Shown here in pieces: positions 8,011-17,100 of a stretch of DNA of 64,000 bases. Origin of the DNA: DAISJI01 sp964559835 (lineage in GTDB: Bacteria; Acidobacteriota; Terriglobia; Terriglobales; Acidobacteriaceae); contig CAZLJE010000012.1 in assembly GCA_964559835.1 (NCBI GenBank), positions 76,663 through 140,662 on the forward strand, in the 5' to 3' direction. Under the pieces are notes generated by a model. It was not told where the DNA came from. It did no database searches and worked only from the letters and a program-made list of their open reading frames with translations. The position numbers and the translations under genes were made by a program. Position 1 is the first letter of the stretch; every line of letters starts with the position of its first letter.

Positions 8011-8966
8011 TGCCGCGCTCGATGGCCCAAGAGCAGGACATTCTCAAGATGCCTGCGCCCAAAACGCCGCCGCCACGGACGTCGCGCAGGATCGGAATCC
8101 ACACCTCGACGGCGGGCGGGGTCGAGACTGCCGCCGAACGCGCCTACCGGCTTGGCTGCTCGACCTTCCAGGTGTTCTCGTCCAGCCCGCGGCAGTGGAA
8201 GCCGTACGGACTCGCAAAATCGCAGTGCGACACGATGAATTCGCTGCGCGAAAAGTACGACCTGAAGCCGCTGGTGATCCACGCAAATTACCTGGTGAAC
8301 CTGGCCGGCGGAAATACTGAGTTCCATCGCAAGTCAGTCGACGCTTTTCGCGGTGAACTCGAGCGCGCGCTGGCGTTGTGTGCCGATTACCTGGTGCTCC
8401 ATCCCGGCTCTTTTCGCGGAAGCAGCCGCGAAGAAGGCCTGGCGAGGGTCGCGTTGAGCATCACCGAGGCGGAGCAAGGCCTGGACCTCGCGAAAGCCGG
8501 ACTGACGATCCTAATCGAGAACACCGCCGGCGCCGAGTTCTCGCTGGGCAGCAGCTTGGAGCACGTCGCGGCGCTGGTCGGCGTGCTACGCGAACACGTG
8601 CCGGTGGCTGCCTGCATCGACACTTGTCACACCCACGTCGCAGGCTATGACATCGTCAGCGAGGACGGGTACAAGGCGACTCTCCAGCACCTGGACGAGA
8701 CCGTTGGCTTGGAGAATGTCCCTGTGTGGCACTGCAACGATGCAAAGGCTGCGCGCGGTTCCCGGCTCGACCGGCATCAACACATCGGGAAGGGCACAAT
8801 CGGCATTGAGCCATTTCGGCGTCTGCTGAACGATCCGCGACTGGCGCACTGCGCGTTCATCGCCGAAACTCCGATCGACGAACCGGGGGACGACCGCAGA
8901 AACATCGAGGCGCTGAAATCGCTCGTCGCCGCTAAACCAGCAAGAACCCGCAAAAGCAGCCGCTGA
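8010..8966 (+). CDS. nfo: Deoxyribonuclease IV (AP endonuclease)
   Basis: Cleaves DNA 5' of abasic sites in base-excision repair using three zinc ions. The TIM-barrel family motifs are present: IHTSTAGG near the N-terminus, LVIHANYLVNLA, LHPGSF, ILIENTAG with metal Glu, CIDTCHTHVAGYD, and WHCNDAK followed by DRHQHIGKG. Length 318 is longer than the usual ~280 because of about 28 extra N-terminal residues; a later start is possible but the ATG at 8010 is coupled to a tiny upstream frame. Its stop codon lies in a GCTGAT repeat. Confidence 0.93.
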   Translation: MPRSMAQEQDILKMPAPKTPPPRTSRRIGIHTSTAGGVETAAERAYRLGCSTFQVFSSSPRQWKPYGLAKSQCDTMNSLREKYDLKPLVIHANYLVNLAGGNTEFHRKSVDAFRGELERALALCADYLVLHPGSFRGSSREEGLARVALSITEAEQGLDLAKAGLTILIENTAGAEFSLGSSLEHVAALVGVLREHVPVAACIDTCHTHVAGYDIVSEDGYKATLQHLDETVGLENVPVWHCNDAKAARGSRLDRHQHIGKGTIGIEPFRRLLNDPRLAHCAFIAETPIDEPGDDRRNIEALKSLVAAKPARTRKSSR

Positions 8967-8989
8967 TTTGCGCTGATAAACGCTGATCG
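8961..8989. repeat. GCTGAT short-repeat element, copy 2
   Basis: CGCTGATTTGCGCTGATAAA followed by CGCTGATC. The first unit contains the nfo stop codon TGA (8964-8966). Same family as 1018-1045 and 58128-58156. Confidence 0.6.
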
Positions 8990-9081
8990 GGAAGGATTCT
9001 TACCAGCGTGCATCAGCGGATGACTCTCAAACCTAAGACGCAGTCTCGCAAGTGATCCGGTGGGCCGCGAGTAGCTAACGG

Positions 9082-9273
9082 TTAACCGGCGCCTTCGTCC
9101 ACCCGGTTGCGGATCGCTGCCTTTCGGCGAAGTTGTTCGCGCACTTTAGCGATGCTCGCATCACGTTCGCGCAATTTCTCGAGAATTCGCAGTTTTTCCG
9201 CAAAACTCAACGAAGAGGAGTGCTTTCGCCAGCGTTCTTTGCTTAATTGAATCGGCTCTTCGCGTTCTGCCAT
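9082..9273 (-). CDS. Small basic protein paired with the nucleotidyltransferase
   Basis: 63 residues, charged and helical (LSFAEKLRILEKLRERD then AKVREQLRRKA), with no recognised family. Its ATG at 9273 lies inside the end of the upstream nucleotidyltransferase gene (31-base overlap), so the two are expressed together. Size, charge and overlap fit an antitoxin-like or accessory partner, which is inference only. Confidence 0.6.
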   Translation of the reverse strand: MAEREEPIQLSKERWRKHSSSLSFAEKLRILEKLRERDASIAKVREQLRRKAAIRNRVDEGAG

Positions 9274-9764
9274 TTGTCCGCTAATCCATGCTTCTTCAGG
9301 ATCCCCTCAAGTTTAGTGGAATCGAGGTCGTACTGTTGGATGAACAGAGCGATTCGCGCATAGTCTTTTGCGCGGCCGGTTTGCAGCGCAATCGCGGCTA
9401 GATGCTCCGCTTGCATCACGCGAGTACGTACGCCTTCTACATCCACTTCTATTGCCTCGTCCAGCGCATCTTTTTGCAAGGCGTTACTGGGAGGCAGGAA
9501 CTGTACCGGCCAGCCCGCGATACGGATGTGCTCGCCGACCTCTTCATAGCCGCGGGCTCGGAGATACTCATAAATGGGTGCCAAACTTACGAGGGAAGTC
9601 CCCGAAGTTGGCAAGTCGACAAAGATGTCCATGTCTTCGGTAGCGAACGCTTCGACATAAAACGTCGCTCCGACGGCTCCGCCAATTGCGTATCGCGCGA
9701 TTACGGCGTCAGCCTGCATCTGGTTGATGACTTCGAGAGCGTCTTTGATGGCCAAGCGCGGCAA
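9243..9764 (-). CDS. Nucleotidyltransferase-fold protein (AbiEii/DUF6036-like)
   Basis: 173 residues. The nucleotidyltransferase signature is visible: YAIGGAVGATFYVE followed by TEDMDIFVDL, i.e. GG plus a D-x-D metal pair as in AbiEii-type and related minimal nucleotidyltransferases. A second region EAIEVDVEGVRTRVMQAEHLAAIALQ resembles the helical part of this family. The start is a TTG at 9764 directly after an in-frame TGA; an ATG at 9719 is the alternative. The overlapping 63-residue gene suggests a two-gene toxin-antitoxin-like unit, not proven. It diverges from leuS. Confidence 0.65.
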   Translation of the reverse strand: MPRLAIKDALEVINQMQADAVIARYAIGGAVGATFYVEAFATEDMDIFVDLPTSGTSLVSLAPIYEYLRARGYEEVGEHIRIAGWPVQFLPPSNALQKDALDEAIEVDVEGVRTRVMQAEHLAAIALQTGRAKDYARIALFIQQYDLDSTKLEGILKKHGLADKWQNAKSRFN

Positions 9765-9819
9765 TCATATACCGCCATCGACCATTCACCGCTGGCCTTG
9801 TAAAATCAAGGACTAACCC

Positions 9820-12375
9820 ATGCGGAATGATGCCGTAATGCCTGACGCACCCGAGAAACGCGACGAACGCTACGACCCGCAGCCGATCGAGCAGAAGTGG
9901 TTCCAGCGCTTCGAGTCGGACCCCGCGCTTTATCGCGCCGACCCGCCGTCCAGCAGCAAGAAGAAATACTACGTGCTGGAGATGCTGCCTTACCCCAGCG
10001 GCGCGCTGCACATGGGGCACGTGCGCAATTACTCGATCGGCGACGCGCTCGCGCGCTACATGTGGATGCGCGGCTACAACGTCCTGCACCCGATGGGATG
10101 GGATTCGTTCGGCCTGCCGGCGGAGAACGCGGCGATCAAGGCACAGGTGCAGCCGCGCGAGTGGACGCTGAAGAACATCGCGCACATGAAGTCGCAGATG
10201 AAGCGGCTCGGCTTCGCCTACGACTGGGAGCGCGAAGTCACCACCTGCCTGCCCGAGTATTACAGCTGGAACCAGTGGTTCTTCCTCAAGTTCTTCGAGA
10301 AGGGCCTGGCGTACCGCAAGAAGAGCAAAGTGAACTGGTGTCCGGACTGCGCGACCGTGTTGGCGAACGAGCAGGTCGTCGGCGGTTGCTGCTGGCGTCA
10401 TGAGACGACGGTTGTCGAGCAGCGTGAGCTCGAGCAATGGTTCCTGCGCATCACCAATTACGCCGACGAATTGTTGCGCGACCTGGACAAGCTCGACGGC
10501 TGGCCGGAAAAAGTCCGCACCATGCAGCGGAACTGGATCGGCAAGTCGGAGGGCGCGGAGGTGGAGTTCAAGCTCGACGGGCCAGTGGGCACATTCGGCG
10601 ACAATATCAAGGTCTTCACCACGCGCATCGACACCATTTTCGGCGCGACGTCGATCCAACTCGCGCCTGAGCATCCGCTCGTTGCCGACCTGATCGCCGA
10701 AAATCCGGAGATCCGTGACGGCATCGACACCATGTTGGCCGAGCAGCGGATTGGAAAAGAAGCGGGCGACGTCGGCGCCATCGATAAACACGGCGTGCCG
10801 ACAGGGCGTTTCGCCATCAATCCGTTCAACAACGAGAAGATTCCGATCTGGGTGGCGAACTACATCCTGATGGATTACGGAACGGGCGCCATCATGTCCG
10901 TGCCCGCGCATGACGAGCGCGACTACGACTTCGCCAACAAGTACGACCTCGAGGTCCGCATCGTCGTGCTGCCGCGCAAAGAAGGGAACAACGATAAAGA
11001 AAGAGCTGAGGACCCGACGATTCCGTACTCCGGCACGGCCTCGGTGCTGATCAACTCCGGCGAGTTCAGCGGACTCGGCTGTATTGAAGCGATGGGCAAG
11101 ATGGCGGAGTACGCGAAGCAGCACGGCTTCGGCAAACCGACCACCACTTTCCGCTTGAAGGACTGGGGCATCTCTCGGCAGCGCTACTGGGGGACGCCGA
11201 TCCCGATGCTGTACTGCGAACAGTGCGGCGTCGTACCGGTGCCCGAAGACCAGCTCCCAGTGCGGCTTCCCGAGAACATCGAGATCACGCTTGCGGGCGG
11301 ATCGCCGCTGGGGAAAGTCGAAGACTGGGTCAACACTACGTGTCCGAAATGCGGTGGCCGTGCGCGCCGCGAGACGGACACGATGGACACGTTCGTCGAT
11401 TCCTCCTGGTATTTCTATCGCTATACCGACGCCCATAACGAGCGCGCACCGTTCGACAGCGCGGCCGCGAACTACTGGTTCGAGATCGACCAGTACATCG
11501 GCGGCGTCGAGCACGCCATCCTGCACCTGATCTATTCGCGTTTCTGGACCAAGTTCATGCGCGATATCGGCATGGTTAAGGTCGATGAACCGATCAAGCG
11601 CCTGTTCACGCAAGGGATGGTGATCAAGGACGGCGCGAAGATGTCGAAGTCGCTCGGGAACACGGTTGCGCCCGACGACATGGTCGCGCGCTATGGCGCC
11701 GACGCGACACGCCTGTACACGCTCTTCGCCGCGCCGCCGGACCGCGATCTCGACTGGCAAGACGCGGGTTTGAGGGGAGTGCAGGATTTCCTCGCGCGCG
11801 CGTACCGCTTCTTCGTTTCGTACGCGGACAAGGCTAAGAGTGCGGGTGCGATCCCGGCAGAGCTTGGTCCCGAGTCGCGACGGATGCGTCGCGTGCTGCA
11901 CCAGACCATCAAGCGCATCACCGACGAGTTCACCGGGCGCTGGCACTTCAACACGTGCGTCTCGGCGCTGATGTCGCTGATGAACGAGTTCAACCTGCTT
12001 CGTCCGGCGATCGATTCCGGCGTGGTCCCGATGAGCGTGGTGGCCGAAGCCCAGAGCTCGCTCGCGCTGTTGCTCCAGCCCTTTGCGCCGTATCTCGCTC
12101 ACGAATTGTGGGAGATGATCGGCGAAAAGGGAAGTCTGCTCAAGCAGTCGTGGCCGCAGTTCGATCCCGAGCTGGCGAAGGAAGAGGAGATCGAGATCGC
12201 AGTGCAGGTCAATGGCAAGGTGCGCGCTCGCCTGCTCGTGGCGGCCGGAACATCGGACGAGGATGTTCGTCAGTTGGCGCTCAAAGACCCCAAAGTCCTC
12301 GGCTCGATGGACGGCAAGCAGGTGGTGAAGGCGATCGTCGTGCCGAACAAACTGGTGAATATCGTCGTCAAATGA
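9820..12375 (+). CDS. leuS: Leucyl-tRNA synthetase
   Basis: Charges tRNA-Leu with leucine. Full length at 851 residues. Class I signature HMGH at residues 64-67 (PYPSGALHMGHVRNYS) and KMSKS at about 607-611 (GAKMSKSLGN) are intact; the editing domain (CP1) is visible around residues 220-400 with TRIDTIFGATSIQLAPEH and the GTGAIMSVPAHDERDYDFA segment. A zinc-type CEQCG...CPKCGGR pair lies in the catalytic insert. The C-terminal domain ends VVKAIVVPNKLVNIVVK. The next gene overlaps its stop by 4 bases. Confidence 0.98.
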   Translation: MRNDAVMPDAPEKRDERYDPQPIEQKWFQRFESDPALYRADPPSSSKKKYYVLEMLPYPSGALHMGHVRNYSIGDALARYMWMRGYNVLHPMGWDSFGLPAENAAIKAQVQPREWTLKNIAHMKSQMKRLGFAYDWEREVTTCLPEYYSWNQWFFLKFFEKGLAYRKKSKVNWCPDCATVLANEQVVGGCCWRHETTVVEQRELEQWFLRITNYADELLRDLDKLDGWPEKVRTMQRNWIGKSEGAEVEFKLDGPVGTFGDNIKVFTTRIDTIFGATSIQLAPEHPLVADLIAENPEIRDGIDTMLAEQRIGKEAGDVGAIDKHGVPTGRFAINPFNNEKIPIWVANYILMDYGTGAIMSVPAHDERDYDFANKYDLEVRIVVLPRKEGNNDKERAEDPTIPYSGTASVLINSGEFSGLGCIEAMGKMAEYAKQHGFGKPTTTFRLKDWGISRQRYWGTPIPMLYCEQCGVVPVPEDQLPVRLPENIEITLAGGSPLGKVEDWVNTTCPKCGGRARRETDTMDTFVDSSWYFYRYTDAHNERAPFDSAAANYWFEIDQYIGGVEHAILHLIYSRFWTKFMRDIGMVKVDEPIKRLFTQGMVIKDGAKMSKSLGNTVAPDDMVARYGADATRLYTLFAAPPDRDLDWQDAGLRGVQDFLARAYRFFVSYADKAKSAGAIPAELGPESRRMRRVLHQTIKRITDEFTGRWHFNTCVSALMSLMNEFNLLRPAIDSGVVPMSVVAEAQSSLALLLQPFAPYLAHELWEMIGEKGSLLKQSWPQFDPELAKEEEIEIAVQVNGKVRARLLVAAGTSDEDVRQLALKDPKVLGSMDGKQVVKAIVVPNKLVNIVVK

Positions 12376-12632
12376 AAAGCGCTATGGCGGTACCGGACAC
12401 TCCGAACGACGGCAGAACAATAGTGCTGACGGTTTTGACGTTCCTGGCACTCTGTGCCGTGGGGGCGCTCACGGCCGGCTTCGAAGAAGTTCGCGAACCG
12501 TTCCTCGCCGACATCATGGGATTGTTGAATCTGATCGTCATGATCGCCGCCCTCGCAACAATTGGATTTTTTGTGTTTGCGTTAATACGTGCTGAGCGCA
12601 GGTTGCAAGGCCGGCGCCGAATACACCTCTAG
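12372..12632 (+). CDS. Small two-helix membrane protein
   Basis: 86 residues from the ATG at 12372, which overlaps the leuS stop (ATGA), so it is translationally coupled to leuS. Two hydrophobic segments (IVLTVLTFLALCAVGALTAG and MGLLNLIVMIAALATIGFFV) are joined by a short acidic loop, and the tail is basic (RRLQGRRRIHL). In many bacteria an LptE-like lipoprotein follows leuS; this one has no signal-lipobox and is not that. Function unknown. Confidence 0.7.
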   Translation: MKSAMAVPDTPNDGRTIVLTVLTFLALCAVGALTAGFEEVREPFLADIMGLLNLIVMIAALATIGFFVFALIRAERRLQGRRRIHL

Positions 12633-12648
12633 TCGCATTATCCCTGCC

Positions 12649-12672
12649 CGAACTACGACCTACGAGCTACGC
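12649..12672. repeat. CTACGAC short-repeat run
   Basis: Degenerate tandem of CTACGA-type units (ACTACGACCTACGAGCTACG). A related run CTACAACCTACAACTTACAA lies at 48277-48299. Confidence 0.4.
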
Positions 12673-12686
12673 ATTGCGCTGGGTCA

Positions 12687-15032
12687 ATGCTATATTGCCA
12701 CCACCATCGACCGTACCGAGGCCCAATATTGACCATCCTGGCGATAGTCTGCCTGTTGCTTCCGGGTATTCTATTAATCCAACTCCTGCATCGTTATTAC
12801 TTGAGTCCAGCTAAACCAGCGCCATGGATGGCCCGGTGGGAATTCGTTCCGTCGGACAACGGCGGTGCCTCCTATTGGCAGTTGCTGGTTGTCAGTTTCC
12901 TCAGCCTTTTTCTTGAACTGCTGTTGATCCGCTGGGTTTCATCCGAGGTCAGGATCTTCGCGTATTTCAAGAACTTCGTCCTGGTGGCCTGTTTTCTGGG
13001 ATTCGGCCTGGGATGCCATCTGTCGCGGCGCGCAATCAATCTCCTCGCCTTCGTGGCGCCACTCACGTTCCTGGCGTTCTGCGTCAGTTCGCCGTGGGTA
13101 CCGATGCGGCGTGTCATCGCGCTTCTGCCCGACATGATCGCCGCCGGCTCGAACGTACAAGTCTGGGGAGTTCCAGCCCTCGATCTGTCCGTTCATGACA
13201 TACCGGGATTGGTGCTGGGCCTCGGTATTACCGCGGTGCTGTTCCTCCTTATCGCTTTCATTCTCGTGCCCGTCGGACAGATGGTGGGCTGGTACCTGGA
13301 AAACTCCCGCAATGGAATCGCGGGTTACAGCCTGAACTTACTTGGGGGTTTGGCCGGTACGCTGGCCTACGCGGTGTTGTGCTTCTTGTACCAGCCGCCG
13401 GCGATGTGGTTTGTTGCCGCAGCAGTCCCGACTTTCGTACTGCTTCGACGACGCCGGCGGCTTGCCGGTGTCACCGTTGTTGGGCTGATTGCCTGTGCCC
13501 TCCTGTCGGTTGCGCCCCATGGGCCAAACACAACTGTTTATTGGTCGCCGTACCAAAAGTTGGCGTTAACCGCCATTCCGAGCCAGAGCGCTCCGGAGAG
13601 CTACAAGCTATGGACCAACGGGTCCTGGCACCAGCAGATCTTCAATCTGTCCCCCGAATTCGTCACCAGCCACCCGCAGCTTTTTCTCCCGGCGCCGTGG
13701 CGGCAAATCCTTACAATCTGCCTTATCGGTTTCAAGAGTCGGGGTCGCCGGGTCCTGGTGCTGGGGGCGGGCATGGGCAACGACGTCGCTGCGGCCCTGC
13801 GCAACACCAGGGCTGACGTTACTGCGGTGGAGATCGACCCGCTCATCCTCAAGCTCGGAAGAAAGTTCCACTTCGAGAAACCCTATTCTTCGCCACGCGT
13901 CAAGGTCGTGGTCGAAGACGCCCGTAACTATGTCCAGAACGCGAGCGAGAAATATGACCTGATTGTTTTCAGCCTGCTGGATTCCCACACTACGAGTTCG
14001 TCGTATACGAACATCCGCATTGATAACTACGTCTATACGGTCGAAGCGCTCGAGGCTGCGCGGCGGTTGTTGAACCCCGATGGCGTGTTCATCGTCAAAT
14101 TTCAATCCGAGACTCCGTGGATCGCGGGGCGGCTCGAACGCTCACTGTCTACCGTGTTTGGGCAACCGCCGCTGCGGATGGCGGCGTGGTGGAGCGATCA
14201 AGGAACGGGCGGGAGCTTTTTCATTACCGGGTCCGCAGACCGCATCCAGAACGCGTTGAAGGATACAACCATTGCAGAGGTGTTGAAGGATGGCCCGGGT
14301 GTTGCTACGGCACCTGCGCCGGTTACTACCGACGACTGGCCGTATTTCTATCAACGCGCGCCGGGCTTGCCTCTGAATGTCGTTCTCATTTCTCTGCTGC
14401 TAATGGCGATGACCTCCCGCGTGCTGTTCGGCAAAGGACTTGGCGGGACATCTTCGGCCGGTTGGCACTTTTTCTTTCTGGGCGCGGGGTTCATGCTCCT
14501 GGAAGCGCAGATCATCAGCAAGATGGCGCTCCTGTTCGGCACCACATGGGTCGTCAATTGCATTGTGATCTCGGGCCTGTTGGTGTTGATGATCCTGGGA
14601 AATTTCGTAGTCCAGAAGTGGCCCCGGACTCCTTATGCAGTCGGATACGCCGGAATAGCCGCCAGCTTGCTGCTGGGGTGGAGCGTACCCCTTCGTGCTT
14701 TCTTCTTTGCCTCCGTGTTCCTCAAGGTGTCGCTCGCCACACTGGTGCTGTGCGCGCCTGTCTTTTTTGCATCGCTGATCTTCATCCGCAGCTTTGCGCA
14801 GGCGAGGTTCAGCGCATCGGCGCTGGGTTCGAATCTGTTCGGCGCACTTGCTGGAGGACTGTTGGAGTCGTTGAGCCTCTGGACCGGCCTACGGTCGCTG
14901 TTGATCGTGGCCGCCCTTCTTTATCTTGCTTCCTACCTCACACTGCGCGCGGTGAGCGAGCTGGGTAGTGCCGAGCGCACTTCCGAACCGCTGGCGGCCC
15001 AAGCTGCCGCTGTATCGTTACCGTCGCTTTAG
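12687..15032 (+). CDS. Multi-pass membrane protein with central spermidine-synthase-like (SAM) domain
   Basis: 781 residues. The first ~280 residues form several membrane helices, a soluble Rossmann domain follows (about residues 345-480) and further helices make the last third. The Rossmann domain carries VLVLGAGMGNDVAAAL (SAM/dcSAM loop), AVEIDPLILKLG (acidic ligand), VVVEDARNYV and DLIVFSLLDSHT, the pattern of spermine/spermidine synthases. These membrane-fused relatives are widespread but their substrate is generally unknown; polyamine synthesis is possible, not shown. The start is uncertain because no ribosome site is clear at 12687. Confidence 0.78.
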   Translation: MLYCHHHRPYRGPILTILAIVCLLLPGILLIQLLHRYYLSPAKPAPWMARWEFVPSDNGGASYWQLLVVSFLSLFLELLLIRWVSSEVRIFAYFKNFVLVACFLGFGLGCHLSRRAINLLAFVAPLTFLAFCVSSPWVPMRRVIALLPDMIAAGSNVQVWGVPALDLSVHDIPGLVLGLGITAVLFLLIAFILVPVGQMVGWYLENSRNGIAGYSLNLLGGLAGTLAYAVLCFLYQPPAMWFVAAAVPTFVLLRRRRRLAGVTVVGLIACALLSVAPHGPNTTVYWSPYQKLALTAIPSQSAPESYKLWTNGSWHQQIFNLSPEFVTSHPQLFLPAPWRQILTICLIGFKSRGRRVLVLGAGMGNDVAAALRNTRADVTAVEIDPLILKLGRKFHFEKPYSSPRVKVVVEDARNYVQNASEKYDLIVFSLLDSHTTSSSYTNIRIDNYVYTVEALEAARRLLNPDGVFIVKFQSETPWIAGRLERSLSTVFGQPPLRMAAWWSDQGTGGSFFITGSADRIQNALKDTTIAEVLKDGPGVATAPAPVTTDDWPYFYQRAPGLPLNVVLISLLLMAMTSRVLFGKGLGGTSSAGWHFFFLGAGFMLLEAQIISKMALLFGTTWVVNCIVISGLLVLMILGNFVVQKWPRTPYAVGYAGIAASLLLGWSVPLRAFFFASVFLKVSLATLVLCAPVFFASLIFIRSFAQARFSASALGSNLFGALAGGLLESLSLWTGLRSLLIVAALLYLASYLTLRAVSELGSAERTSEPLAAQAAAVSLPSL

Positions 15033-15141
15033 GCTCTCGATGAGAACGTACGACGAACCGTTACTACCGAACGAAGCCTTTCGTTCCAGCCGCCAATCGT
15101 ACGAGCCACTACAATGTCTCCCGCGCCCTTCAGGAGGCTGC

Positions 15142-15846
15142 ATGCGTACAGTATTTGCCGTTGTCCTCATGTGTACACTCGCGCTTCCGTTGCTCGCGCA
15201 GAAGAAAGAACAGGAGCGCGTGGAAGAATCCGGCACCGTGCTCAAAGAGATCCTTGGCATCCCGGACGGAATCCCGAAGAGCATCCTCGCGAAATCCGAG
15301 TGCGTCGTGATCTTCCCGTCGGTGAAGAAGTTCGCCATCGGCATCGGCGGTAGCTACGGACGCGGCGTGATCACCTGCCGTCGCGGCGCCGACCATAACG
15401 GTCCGTGGAGCGCGCCGGCGATGATGGCGCTCGAGGCAGGCAACATCGGCCTGCAGCTCGGAGGTCAGGCAACCGACTTCGTGCTCCTGGTCATGAACGA
15501 TAAGGGCGCCGACACCATCCTTACCAGCAAAGTTAAGCTCGGGGCTGATGCCGCGGCCGCTGCCGGTCCCAAGGGCCGCGATGCCGCCGCAGCCACCGAC
15601 ATAGTCATGCGCGCCGAGATCCTGTCGTACTCGCGTTCGCGCGGGCTCTTTGCCGGAATTTCGCTGGAAGGGTCGACCCTGCGCTCCGACGGCGGCGCCA
15701 ACAAGAATCTCTATGGCCGAGACCTGAACGCGAAGCAGATCGTGAAAGAGGGCAAGGTCGGCGCACCTGGATCCGCCCACACACTCCTCGCGACGTTGCA
15801 GAGCGCCGCGCCGAGAGACACGTCCGACAGACCGAAAAAACGGTAA
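15142..15846 (+). CDS. Secreted SYLF-domain lipid-binding protein
   Basis: 234 residues with signal peptide (MRTVFAVVLMCTLALPLLAQ) and a full SYLF (Ysc84-like) domain: ILAKSECVVIFPSVKKFAIG, GGSYGRGVITCR, FVLLVMNDKGADTIL, LGADAAAAAGPKGRDA and ILSYSRSRGLFAGISLEG. SYLF proteins bind phosphoinositide-like lipids in eukaryotes; bacterial roles are unclear. The ATG at 15142 follows an AGGAGG site by 5 bases, which decides the start over an earlier in-frame ATG at 14968 that would overlap the previous gene. Confidence 0.88.
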   Translation: MRTVFAVVLMCTLALPLLAQKKEQERVEESGTVLKEILGIPDGIPKSILAKSECVVIFPSVKKFAIGIGGSYGRGVITCRRGADHNGPWSAPAMMALEAGNIGLQLGGQATDFVLLVMNDKGADTILTSKVKLGADAAAAAGPKGRDAAAATDIVMRAEILSYSRSRGLFAGISLEGSTLRSDGGANKNLYGRDLNAKQIVKEGKVGAPGSAHTLLATLQSAAPRDTSDRPKKR

Positions 15847-15854
15847 GAACAAAA

Positions 15855-15932
15855 CCATTGCCGATTGTCGATTGCCGATTGGTACACCTCGCCGTCTTCA
15901 ATCGGCAATCATCAATCGACATTCGGAAATGG
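15855..15932. repeat. CGATTGCC inverted-arm element, copy C1
   Basis: Left arm 15855-15880 (units GCCGATTGTCGATTGCCGAT) and right arm 15900-15932 (AATCGGCAATCATCAATCG). It sits between the SYLF gene and the aldolase. A related run is at 32536-32570. Confidence 0.8.
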
Positions 15933-16047
15933 TTTTCGGATTGTGTTCCCCGTCACACCCGCCCGCTCGCCATCTCATTTACAATGTCCGGTTCGACAGA
16001 CCGCATTCATCCCTGTTGCGGACCACCACATCGAGGAGGGCATCGCC

Positions 16048-17043
16048 GTGAAGCTGACCCCTGGAAAACTGGAAGGATTGAAACGAGTGAGCACCCCGCG
16101 CGGCGTGATCGCAGCCGCCGCTATGGACCAACGGGGTTCGCTGAAGAAAGCATTGGGCGCCAACGCGGGCGACAAGGAACTGGAAGAGTTCAAGGCGCTG
16201 GTCACCGAAGTTCTTACGCCGCACGCCAGCGCCATCCTGCTCGATCCCGAGTGGGGCCTGCCCGCCAGCAAGCGTCGCGCCAAGAATGCCGGCCTGCTGC
16301 TCGCCTACGAAAAGACGGGTTACGACAAGACCGGTCCCGGCCGGCTGCCCGACCTGCTCGACCACTGGTCGGTGCGTCGCCTGAAGGAAGCGGGCGCCGA
16401 TTGCATCAAGATTTTGCTCTACTACACGCCGTTCGATCCCAAGGACATCAACGATCGCAAGCATGCCTGGGTCGAGCGCCTGGGCGACGAATGCCGCGCC
16501 AACGACATCCCGTTCTTCCTTGAGTTTGTCGGATACGAAGAGGGCGTCGACGAGAAGGGCTTGGAGTTCGCGAAAAAGAAGCCGCAGGTTGTCATCCAGT
16601 CGATGGCGGAGTTCACCAAGGACCGCTATGGCGTCGACGTGATGAAGGTCGAAGTGCCGGTCAACATGAAGTTCGTCGAGGGCGCCAAGTGCTTCAAAGG
16701 TGAGAAGGCCTACACCAGGCAGGAAGCGAAGAACCTCTTCCTCGAAGCGGCGCAGGCCGCGACCAAGCCGTTCATTTATCTGTCGGCCGGTGTCAGCAAT
16801 GCGGAGTTCACCGAATCGCTGGAACTCGCCGCTGAATCGGGCGTCAAGTTCAATGGCGTGCTCTGCGGCCGCGCGACCTGGAAGGACGGCATCCCGATCT
16901 TCGCCGAAAAAGGACCGCAGGCATTCAAGGCATGGCTGCAGAGTGAAGGCGTCAAGAACATCGAGAACGTGAACGAGCGCCTGAAGGCCGCGACGCCCTG
17001 GTACGACATCTACGGCGTCCACGCCGACATGGCAAAGGTTTAG
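16048..17043 (+). CDS. Tagatose/fructose-1,6-bisphosphate aldolase, class I (LacD-like)
   Basis: 331 residues. Cleaves a ketose bisphosphate into dihydroxyacetone phosphate and glyceraldehyde-3-phosphate in the cytoplasm. Family features: AMDQRGSLKKAL near the N-terminus, AILLDPEWG, GADCIKILLYYTPFD with the Schiff-base region, FFLEFVGYE, DVMKVEVPVN with a Lys in the barrel, and FIYLSAGVSNAEF. The start is GTG at 16048 because GAGGAGGG lies at 16033-16040; earlier starts would run through a repeat. A clean terminator follows. LacD-type enzymes act on tagatose as well as fructose bisphosphate, so substrate is open. Confidence 0.87.
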   Translation: MKLTPGKLEGLKRVSTPRGVIAAAAMDQRGSLKKALGANAGDKELEEFKALVTEVLTPHASAILLDPEWGLPASKRRAKNAGLLLAYEKTGYDKTGPGRLPDLLDHWSVRRLKEAGADCIKILLYYTPFDPKDINDRKHAWVERLGDECRANDIPFFLEFVGYEEGVDEKGLEFAKKKPQVVIQSMAEFTKDRYGVDVMKVEVPVNMKFVEGAKCFKGEKAYTRQEAKNLFLEAAQAATKPFIYLSAGVSNAEFTESLELAAESGVKFNGVLCGRATWKDGIPIFAEKGPQAFKAWLQSEGVKNIENVNERLKAATPWYDIYGVHADMAKV

Positions 17044-17069
17044 GCAGAAGGCGCAAGCAGCTCGACAGG

Positions 17070-17100
17070 AGCCCGGACCAAAAATCCGGGCTTTCGTTTT
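17070..17100 (+). terminator. Rho-independent terminator after the aldolase
   Basis: Stem AGCCCGGA (17070-17077) with TCCGGGCT (17085-17092), A-rich loop, then TTCGTTTT. Confidence 0.88.

Noticed and set aside
9709..12102. 797-codon minus-strand ORF opposite leuS
   Set aside because: High-GC shadow frame: no recognisable domain, Arg/His-rich, and it overlaps a complete conserved gene.
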